Shown here: piece by piece, positions 55,578 through 64,000 of the stretch
Layout: each line of letters opens with the position of its first letter
Numbering within the stretch: position 1 is the first letter of the stretch
Assembly: GCA_036852015.1 (NCBI GenBank)
Contig: JAANDG010000015.1
Coordinates: 590,385 to 654,384, forward strand
Direction of reading: 5' to 3'
Origin: Pelodera strongyloides
Taxonomy: Eukaryota > Nematoda > Chromadorea > Rhabditida > Rhabditidae
Length of the DNA: 64,000 bases
Position numbers and translations under genes: made by a program
The notes under the pieces: model-generated
What the model saw: the letters and a program-made list of their open reading frames with translations, nothing else
Databases searched by the model: none
Told to the model about the DNA's origin: nothing

Positions 55578-58500
55578 TCATCACAATAAGGAGAGGCAAG
55601 TTCGCGTCGAACACTGCAATACGGTCGTTATACATGTGTTTCTTTAAATTAAGCATATGGTAAACAATGCGAAGCGCTGATGAAGACAAATGTGTTTTTT
55701 CTATACAAAAGGTAATTCGAGTCAGTATCAATAGGCAGGATATCCTTTGACACAGTGTTCGCATAGAACGTCGTCTCTTTGCGCACACCTACCTTAAAGC
55801 GAAATGCCAGCTCCTTTGGAAAATTTGCATATGATAAGCAAATCCTATGTATCCAATGCTAATTTTGCGCGATAGCCGTGGACGATCGCGCAAAATTAGC
55901 ATAGGATACATAGGCTTTGCTTATCATATGCAAATTTTCCAAAGGAGCTGGCATTTCGCTTTAAAGCAACTTAGTAAGTCACCGGAACGAAGAACACTTT
56001 TCTTTCAAATAAAGCGACCACGTCGTCAAGACCACTGTAACCAGGCGTTGTGCAGTACTAAATGAAATACTACTTCTTCTAAAAATCTTTAAGTTCAATA
56101 CAGACGTTTTTGAGTAGTTTTGGCCGCAGCCGCCAGAATTCGATTGATCGGTAAAAAGCCGTCCACTCTAGTCAATTGTACTTCTTCGCGAGTTCTATAT
56201 CTTTTATACATCTAACATACAGTACGGACTTTGTTTAGTGATCGCATTTAATCTACCGAGCTATGTTTTCGAGTAGCTTTGTTCTTGTTCTACTCGTCTG
56301 GCCTAAGAGACACTTTTTTTACTCGATATGATAGGAACAGAATTGGAAAATGTTTCGACACGGACATCGCAAAATACGGGGAGTGGGGCGATCCTCCATG
56401 CTTGCAAAACGAACTGTTTCTGTTTCTACAAATGAGGCATGTCGCTGAGTAGGACAAGCAAGGAAGCTTAAGTCAAGAAGAGACTGTGGCAGGAAGAAGT
56501 TTTCACCCTTAGATACTCTTAAAACCATTCGCGTGAGGTGTTTCTGGACTGGATTCCTGATGAAACTAATAGGAAGAAGGGTGTGAAGATTCCAGCGCAT
56601 ATCCACGAATTTGTTAATCGGGACCATGGCCAATTGTAGGATATGAGGAGCATCATATCACCAAACTGTACCTTTGTTTCTAGACGCTTTCATTTAGTAT
56701 ATTGTTAGTCATTATTCAAGCAATTGGGTTACATTTATAATGCTTCGCTAGACGAGAAGTTGGCTCTCAACATCTTCCTTTTCAATAAAAGATTATGCAA
56801 CGGACCTTTACTTGAAAAATGGCGAGCCTGTAATATTGTCTTGTGCAATGTCTTAGAACGAATAGACAGCGGTCGTGCTCGCCTCAATACTGAAATTGAA
56901 ATTGTCTTCTCTCTCGTTTCTATTAAAATTCCCGGCAAACAAAACCAATAAAATGTTCATAATTTAAACCATATACAAAAACTTGTTAGTCGACCGCAGG
57001 AACACCTGCCAGAACCAAAAAATTGACATCGTTTGTCTATACAATGCACGAAAGAGTCGTAAATATCAAAAATAAAAGCCGCCCACGGCAGGTGAAGGGG
57101 AGATGAAGTCATTAACCGCACGAAAATAGCTAGGTTGTAATGATTCATTACCTTTCGGGTCGTAACTTTTAGGAGCAGAACAGTTTTATTACTGCACTAA
57201 TGCTTAAACGCCCTGAGTTATAAAGCCCAAATGCGCGTAAAAAAGATGCAGCTTTTTCTTGTGAGAAAACTTTATTATTGATAATACAAACTGTGGCTTC
57301 GCATTCCATAGGAGATAAAACAGACGAAGGTATTAGCACAAAAAGATCCACATAACTGTGCAAAAAGTTTTCACACAAACCTAAGTTCCTGTTTACGGAT
57401 ATCATGCTTATCCAACAAAAGAGCCTATTTGTTATTATTTTGAAAAAAATTGCTTGCTGCACTTAGTGTTAGTCTGAGCAAGCGATCGAAGCGAGAAATT
57501 AGTGCTTGAATCCTCTCGAGCAATGGTTCACATTTCGGCACTTTTACGTTTCCTGTGGTTCATGAATGAATTTTTCCTTGTTTTTTTTTTTTGAATGTTG
57601 TTTTCATACATAGTCTTTTAATTCCGTAATATGCACACCGAAAAATGATGTGGTGACTCTGAGCCTTTAAAAGTAATTTTAAAAAAAGGCTGAATTGTTG
57701 CGTTCGACATTGAAAAACATAATTAATTAAAGCTTTGCAAAATGAGCAATTGCATATGTCATCGTGTTGGATGGAGATGTTTCTCTTGAACACTAGTCTC
57801 GAAGAAATAGAAAGGGGGTTCAAAGAAAAGAACTCTGAAACAAGAAGCTGCTAACGATTGTCCAGTGTTCAGAAGGAAAGAGTGAATAATGCAGGGTTTT
57901 TGAATAAAATTTGGTCGTTTTTTTTGCGAGCGAAGGATGGGGGCAATTTCTTGAGATCTCTGTCGACAAAAGGAGAGACAAGCAAAGAGCATTGCCAAGA
58001 CAAAGAGAAATGAACATCAATGAAAATACAATCGGTGGCTCATGGTTCTAAAAATAGTGAATATTTTATTTTTGAAGGCTGTGCAATCAAGACACCAAGA
58101 CTGGACTGATGTATTGTACCGCATGTTTCTTAAAATATTATTCATAAGAAAATTCGCTAAAAATAAGTGAAATACGCGTTAACTACCTGGGCAACCCGCC
58201 TCCTCGTAGCTAAGCAAAGCAAAAAAGCTCAAAATTGCCGTGCGGCTGGAAATTACCTCTTCGGTGTCTTCTGAAGAGCGGCCTGTCAGTAAATTGACGT
58301 CCTCAAGGGGAAACGACTATTTCAGGTTCATTTGTGAATAAAGTAGATGCAAAAACGATTGGGGGGTCCATTTCAATTTCTATGCATTACGTTTTTGTTG
58401 TTCAAGGCATAGTGTTTGCAATCCGGCAGGGCATACATCTACCATAATTTATCATGTAGTTTTCAGTCTGTATACGTACAATTGCAATGATATATACGTT

Positions 58501-59270
58501 ACATAAATTATCTTTTCTGAATAAATTACCTCCTCTGATTTCTACTGGATTAGAAAAAAACACTCTTAAAACACTCTTTCACGTTGTGACCAATGTGATG
58601 TACGCTCTTTGGTGCCCGTTGTTTTCAGTGTTTACCTTGTTTAAAAAAAGAGTGCGTTGAACCAACTGTCTAAACACGAATGACAGCAACATTTATTTAA
58701 ACAGATCTCCGTTTCCTTTGATGAATAAATCGACCGAATATTATACAAAAAATCTGCGTTGAGTGAATAAGCAGAATCTACCGGGCAGATACACCATAGT
58801 TCGAATGATTTGTACAAGTATAGCAGAGGACATGACGGACCGGAAAACATAAGACGAGAGAGAGAGAGAGAGACTGAATCGTTAGATGGGGACAACCTGT
58901 ATTATAGAGAGATAATGTTTCTAGTGTGGAGCGGAGCTGGTCAAGACGAGCCAAGTTTGTTGATCATTCGCGTTGAATTATCTAATGGTCTTGAACAGCT
59001 TCTCATTTGGGCAGATAGATGATGACAATCCTGGTGCCAGATATGGATGTACAGAAATAAGGAATGTTCACCAGGACTGTCGGTCCAATCATAAACACAA
59101 AGAGGGAGAGAATGGAACGGGGAAAACACCGGGTAATCAGGGAGGGATTGGGAAACCGGGGGTTGTAATACTGCAGAAAATGAGATCAGAGATGGGAGTG
59201 CCGGACGACGGATCTCGCGCACCGACATATGGAAATGGACACCATCCCCATTAAATTGATAGTTCACTTT
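55578..59270. other. Intergenic region between the small membrane gene and the NPDC-1 gene
   Basis: It contains one TTAA foldback element (55798-55960) and a short GAGA microsatellite (about 58855-58872). The open frames at 56319-56633, 57559-57823 and 57759-57998 (minus) show no recognisable domain or splice support. Confidence 0.5.
55798..55960. mobile_element. TTAA-flanked 163-bp palindrome
   Basis: Arms of about 75 bp begin AGCGAAATGCCAGCTCCTTT and end with the exact reverse complement. They continue through GGAAAATTTGCATATGATAA and CAAAATTAGCATAGGAT around a loop of about 12 bp. TTAA is present at 55794-55797 and 55961-55964. The terminal sequence AGCGAAATGCC differs from the AGGGATMGG family, so this is a separate TTAA element family. 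Confidence 0.9.
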
Positions 59271-59276
59271 TTTATT
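59271..59276 (-). terminator. Poly(A) signal of the NPDC-1/CAB-1 gene
   Basis: TTTATT on the plus strand (AATAAA in the transcript), 65 bp past the stop codon. Confidence 0.5.
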
Positions 59277-59340
59277 GAATTTTTTCACAAATAAGTGCCC
59301 TATCCCTTTTACGGGAGGTGCTGTTTCCCGAGTGGGAAGT

Positions 59341-62300
59341 TCATGGCTGCTGGGCGAAGTTGGGGTTGTGCACCTCAATGTCGCCGGTGGGTGCCAATCC
59401 CGGGCACTCGTACACACTGAAGTTGTTCTCATCATCAGCTCCTTCCTCCTCATCGCTCTCCAGTCCAACTCCTGAACATAGAAGTTAAAGCAATTCAAAT
59501 TGAAAATTGGTTCAAAAGATAACATCTAAAAAGTCCTCTCTGTGTGGAAACTTAAATAAGCGTTGAGTGGACACCTCATATTGAAAATGTTTCTACCTGG
59601 CACATCGTCTCCGCAGATTATCTTCTGCTTGGCCTGCTGGTAGTGGTGCAGCTGGGCCTTGTAAGCCATGTTCTCGTCACCCTTAATACGAAACAATTGA
59701 ACCCCTTCATTTTGTATACCAGAAAAATGCTTAAGTTTATTGTTGTATCCAAACAGTCAAGTTCTGCGATTTTCTATGTTTTCCCAACGGCAGTTCTAGC
59801 AATAAGCATGTGTTGTTCCCGTTCTACCTTATCTCCCTTCTTTCCCTTTTTGTATGGTCCAGTTCCCGCATAAGGGGCATATTCGCTGTCATCGGGGGAC
59901 TCCTTGCGTTTCCTAAAGTATTTCATATAGAATGCATAAATAACCCAATATATCAAGAGTCACGACATTTCTGCCAGTTATTCTCCCACATTATTTCAAA
60001 TAAGCGGCCAACTTCAATATCCGAAGAAAGTTGGAAGTCAAAAGTCAAATTGAGCAAACAAATATACGAAGGCACCATTTTAAAGCCGATATGATTAATC
60101 CAAGGAAGCAGAAATTAAACCAGGGGTCTTCCCAACAACCAATCAAAAAGGGCGGATAAAACAAAGCAAATAAGATAAGTTTTTTTTTGCCAGGACTGTG
60201 CACACATTCACTCACCCAAAGTTGAACAAGCTGCTAAGTTGATTTTTTAGATCGGGGAAACAGTGCTTGCGGCTGAATTATATGAGCCTAATGCACTAGA
60301 CTTCTTTCATTGGTAAAGTAAATGAATTTTCTGTGACGTCAGACAAAATTCAATTTTAACATATGGACTTTGTTGGTGTTCATAAATATAGGAGCTACTT
60401 TTATCTTCATTCTAGTGTATCCAACCTGTAGTAGATTCCTCCACCAATTGCTCCACCGACAGTTCCCACAACAAGAACACATCCGACGGCTGAAATTCGC
60501 CGTCACTATTTTCATTTTTAGAAATAATCTTTGTGAATTTCAACGCGTTTCCTGGCAAATCACAATAACAACAACGGCTCGTGAATGGGAATAATCTGCC
60601 GAAACAACGTCTATTTTTTTAACACGTCACCCCTCATTACCATATTGCCCTCGTTGAAAAAAGGCAATGACCTCCCCCCTCCTCTTCGCAGACAAAAGCC
60701 AATTTCTAAAGGATCTCATCCTGTTTGTTTGAAATGAAATATCATGGGAATCTCAGATTCCATCCCCACCCGAAGAGGGAGCGGGATGGAGAAGTCTGCA
60801 TTAACTTAATAAAAGCGAGGTCTATTAAATCACATCTCATAGTCGACCTGATTAATAATAATATCAGCTGTTTTGCTAGCGCAACATGAAACTTAGACAG
60901 ATGGCAGCCACATTTGCACTTTCTATTTCCGTCCTTTTTTGTATTACGCAGCCAACACCTACCCATCATCAATAGGTTTGCATCTCCCTTTGGTTGGTAG
61001 GTCTGATTATTGGATGATTGAGCAAGACGACGCTTCTCCAATGAAGGAATGTCCTTTGTGCGGGCGGAGTCGACTGGCTCGACGAAAGAAACATATTCAC
61101 TTTGTCCCTGAACAAGTTTCATGTAAGTTTGATGAAATAAATTATCAAACACATACATTTAATAATTAGTAAGTGGTCAGAGAAGTTAACCTATCTACCC
61201 GGGATACAAGAACCTTAAAATTCAGTTGCTAAATATTGGCTCCCGATTGTGAGTTTCCACAACCGAATATCTCTTTTTACGTGACGCAAGGCTCAGGGCG
61301 TCAATTCAATTCCACGCTCTCGAGAAACAGAATTGGATAGAAAATGAGAATCGGAAATTGAACAAAGAAAAGAAAGAATGCGACCACGTCGAAAAAATAC
61401 AAATGAATAACGAATAACACATTGGTGCTTTGGTTGTCCTATATTTTGCGTTTGATAGCACATGAGAAGCTTTGATGAATAGCGTTAAAGCTCTGACCTT
61501 CTTCTGGGCAGTTGGCTGTCCGTTCTGTGGTGGGGATAGTTCTGGCATCTCCTCCTCCTTATTTGGCACTTGCTCCTTCAATCTGTTCTCCGTATTCTGC
61601 AGTTCGATCTCGAGTTCGTCATTCTGATGTGCTTGGCCAACCTCTGAGTCAACCACGGGATACTCTGAAATGATCAAATCAGTATTTTGAAAAACACATA
61701 GATGATTATGTTACCAAAGGAAATAACTCTATATAACAGATCCGGCGTCTGTTATCTTAGTCCTTAACCAAATGGCTTGCGGTTAGCCGAAAACTAGAAA
61801 ATTCGATGGGGCACATGATTTCCACTTTCCGTAAACAAGGAGTTCCGAATTTCCCAGTAAGCATTTTTATGTGTGTTGCAATGGAAAATGGGGCACACAA
61901 AGTTTTGAGGGAAGATTTTGCGCTTTCAAAACAGTCAATAACGCAAAGGACGTATTTCGTGAGTAACAAAAACACAATGGTCCACTTTTAACGCTGTCAT
62001 TTAATAGTGGTCTAGGAAAGCATAGTCATAAATTACTATGTTGCAATAAAATCCTGCTGAACATGATTTCAGGATTAATTCGTCATCGCTGCGAATGGCA
62101 CTCTGCAATGTCAAGTGCCCTCAAGGTTTCTCTTCTACTTTTTTTGTTGAATTGCACAAGGAGAGCCCTGTGGGCCACTTTGCCGTCCTTGTGTGTGGGG
62201 GCCGGCTTTTTGTTGAATTTCGAATTATGTCCCGTTGATGACGAATGGCATATAAACCCCACTACATGCAAACAAAAGTTGCCATTGAGCTGTTTAATCC

Positions 62301-64000
62301 TTAACCTGCAGAGATCATATTCATATGCATCACCATTCAATAGAGTGTATACGATAAGAAACCGAGGCAGCATTGCTTCCTAGATGACAAAGACAATCGT
62401 ATGCTTACATTTGTTTTATTATTTATTGTTGTGAGTTCAATTCAAACGTGAAATTATATTTCCTTTGGGGCTCAGCTTGTGTTAAGAAAGCGCATGTGTA
62501 AGAGAAGAATAGCGTCTAATTGGTTTCTTTCAGAAGGAACATTTTCCGTTCGTGATATTCCCAATTCACGATAAAAACGATAGGCAAAGAGAGAAAAAGG
62601 GAGAGGGAGAGAGGGGAATAAAGGAGTGAGAGAGAGGGAGGAAAGAGAGGAGGAGGAGGAAAGTATATTAACAATTGGAAGATGAACGTTAGAATTCTCA
62701 GCACGCACGGTATCGGTCAGGTGGCGGTATTTGTCATCTCTTGGTTTCTTTTCGATTACATGAAGAAAAAGGAATGATTAGGATTGCAACCTCAGGAAAC
62801 AAAGACTGATCCGTAGCGAACACATAAGTAGTAAATGCGCCTCGCTCACAGCCATTCACCCTAGCCGTTTTACTTTCCCAAGAAGTTCTCACACTTTGAA
62901 TACACAATTTATTCTACTTGCCTCATTCAAAATAAGAAAACTCGCAATTCGAAAACACCAAATTTCCCATGCAGATGATGTTTTTTGTGAAACGAATGCA
63001 TAAACACAGTGTATTTGCTAGAAAAAAGTAGCAAGTGTTTAATTGTGCACATTATCTAACACTTCCAAAAAAATCCAAAAGAAGCCCTGCTACCTCATCC
63101 CTGAAAATTATTGCCCCCAAAATAAAGATCCAATTAAGCGTTATTGCCACCGCGGGGGAGATGAAAATCCAATCGCAAAGCGAAATGTTTCTGTGTTAGT
63201 TTTTTTTAGAATGAGCAATTCGTAGGCGGAAGGGGTACCAGCTCCACGCATTCCACTAGTTTTGTGGGAAACTTAAGAAGATGTCTAATGAACGTGTTGC
63301 AACATACGGGGTCTCAGTCCTGGTTTCTCCTCAACCTGCTTCTCCAGCTCCATCTGCTCCAGAATCTGCTGAAGTCTCATCTGTTGCTCAAGGGCGAGCT
63401 GCTCCTGTAGGGTCTCCTCCTCCTCGGCCAGCCGCTGCTCATAGATTTCCTGAAAACGATCAATAAATAAAATATATAATTAAAAAAGCTAATCAAGCTT
63501 CGCAACCGTAATCTTGAATAACACAACAAACCATATGTGATCAAACAGTTAATACTGTGAATTGGGTTGACTTATCCAGAATTCAGACACAAAAGGATGC
63601 CAAACATTTGCTGATTTTAAAAGTATCCGATCATGCGATTATCCTCTATTTGTCATTTGATTATCCTATATTGTATCTTACTTCCACGCACATCCAGCCT
63701 CACAGCATCCCTCACACTCATTTGGGCCTGCACGTTCTCTCACCCCTCGAATGACACCATAGGCTCTCACACGTAGTTATTCTGATTCCCGTAAACCCCT
63801 TTTCAGTTCCCTTCTCTCCTTCTCCCACACAAGAGATCATTACTATGGAGACACCTAATAAGCGTATTACACTAAACGCTTGTGACCAGGAGGCATGCAT
63901 ACGAAATCTGATTATCGAGACTTCCTACTGTATGCATCACAGGAAATGCCTGAAAGGGGCACTTTTAGGAAATCAAATTGCGGCCTTCTTACGATGAAAC
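59341..64000 (-). CDS. cab-1: NPDC-1/CAB-1 neuronal membrane protein, 5' end outside window
   Basis: Exons in transcript order: a piece ending at 63993 (runs off the window), 63449-63308, 61664-61498, 61107-60963, 60489-60426, 59912-59828, 59681-59597, 59471-59341; all phases agree. The last exons encode GDENMAYKAQLHHYQQAKQK and DDENNFSVYECPGLAPTGDI-EVHNP, the signature C-terminal block of NPDC-1 proteins. Upstream lie a single transmembrane helix (AVGCVLVVGTVGGAIGGGIY), a basic juxtamembrane segment (YRKRKESPDDSEY), and a long Glu/Gln-rich coiled-coil-like exon (EIYEQRLAEEEETLQEQLAL onward). C. elegans CAB-1 binds AEX-3, the Rab3 GDP/GTP exchange factor, and acts in neuronal signalling; that role is inferred here. 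The N-terminal signal and cysteine region must lie to the right of the window. Confidence 0.9.
62578..62663. repeat. Purine-rich microsatellite in a CAB-1 intron
   Basis: Irregular GAGA/GGGAGA/GGAGGA runs between 62578 and 62663, within the long intron 61665-63307 of the NPDC-1/CAB-1 gene. Antisense frames here are low-complexity artefacts. Confidence 0.6.
63993..64000 (-). CDS. cab-1: Edge of an upstream exon of the NPDC-1/CAB-1 gene
   Basis: GTTTCATC followed by the donor GTAAGA on the minus strand. If read in the phase needed by the next exon it ends with Phe-Ile. Only eight bases are inside the window, so this is tentative. Confidence 0.3.

Noticed and set aside
55192..55788. 198-codon open frame on the minus strand
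   Set aside because: It overlaps both exons of the 57-aa membrane gene and the intron between them. Its composition is poor, and the sequence is better explained by the spliced short gene, whose exon 2 shares this frame.
58941..59525. 194-codon minus-strand frame
   Set aside because: It overlaps the last NPDC-1/CAB-1 exon in a different frame; the spliced frame gives the conserved ECPGLAPTGDIEV block instead.
62472..62708. Ser/Pro/Phe-rich minus-strand frames
   Set aside because: Low-complexity translation of a GAGA-type microsatellite in an intron.

Overview
This window looks like nuclear DNA from a nematode, probably a chromadorean. It is AT-rich. Genes are split into many small exons by short introns with GT(A/G)AG donors and TTTCAG-type acceptors, and several first coding exons sit right behind an acceptor-like TTTCAG/TTCAG, as expected for spliced-leader trans-splicing. 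The proteins also point to nematodes: a pair of two-domain C-type lectins, a C6 (DUF281)-like fragment, and orthologues of the Hippo kinase MST (CST-1/2), dynamin (DYN-1) and NPDC-1 (CAB-1). I see no bacterial operon, phage, CRISPR or tRNA signal.

Layout. 0.4-7 kb: two C-type lectin genes in tail-to-tail inverted orientation, with relics of further copies between and upstream. 7.8-10.3 kb: a secreted C6-like gene and a small proline/tyrosine/cysteine-rich CYSTM-like gene, both minus strand. 12.7-13.8 kb: a 219-aa gene of unknown function. 13.9-22.6 kb: a tandem array of five units of about 1.3-2.05 kb. 22.7-24.6 kb: a 210-aa lysine/proline/alanine-rich protein. 26.8-27.5 kb: a fragment resembling a BEL/Pao retroelement. 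29.5-33.3 kb: an 11-exon minus-strand gene for a disordered 368-aa protein with repeated modules. 33.3-38.7 kb: long spacer with one decayed reading frame. 38.7-42.4 kb: MST/Hippo kinase, 13 exons, 528 aa. 48.2-54.5 kb: dynamin, 843 or 841 aa through alternative last exons. 55.2-55.6 kb: a 57-aa membrane protein. 59.3 kb to the right edge: NPDC-1/CAB-1 homologue, 5' end outside the window.

The conserved genes act in synaptic vesicle recycling (dynamin), neuronal secretion (CAB-1) and growth control (MST). Neighbours run in both orientations and do not look like an operon. From memory, the three C. elegans counterparts are all X-linked, so the window may come from an X-derived chromosome.

The most unusual layer is non-coding. 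At least four kinds of palindromic (foldback) element are flanked by TTAA or slight variants, as for non-autonomous piggyBac-type transposons. One sits inside an array unit whose sister units preserve the empty site. A TA-flanked foldback lies in a dynamin intron, and each array unit carries a GC-rich hairpin of about 95 nt. Other points of note are a 76-bp duplication that copies a splice acceptor of the MST kinase exon, a 6-nt dynamin microexon, a GC-AG intron, and genes built only from phase-1 introns.

Gene models were joined by hand from splice consensus and reading phase. All reported joined CDS lengths are multiples of three, but single-base coordinate errors remain possible.
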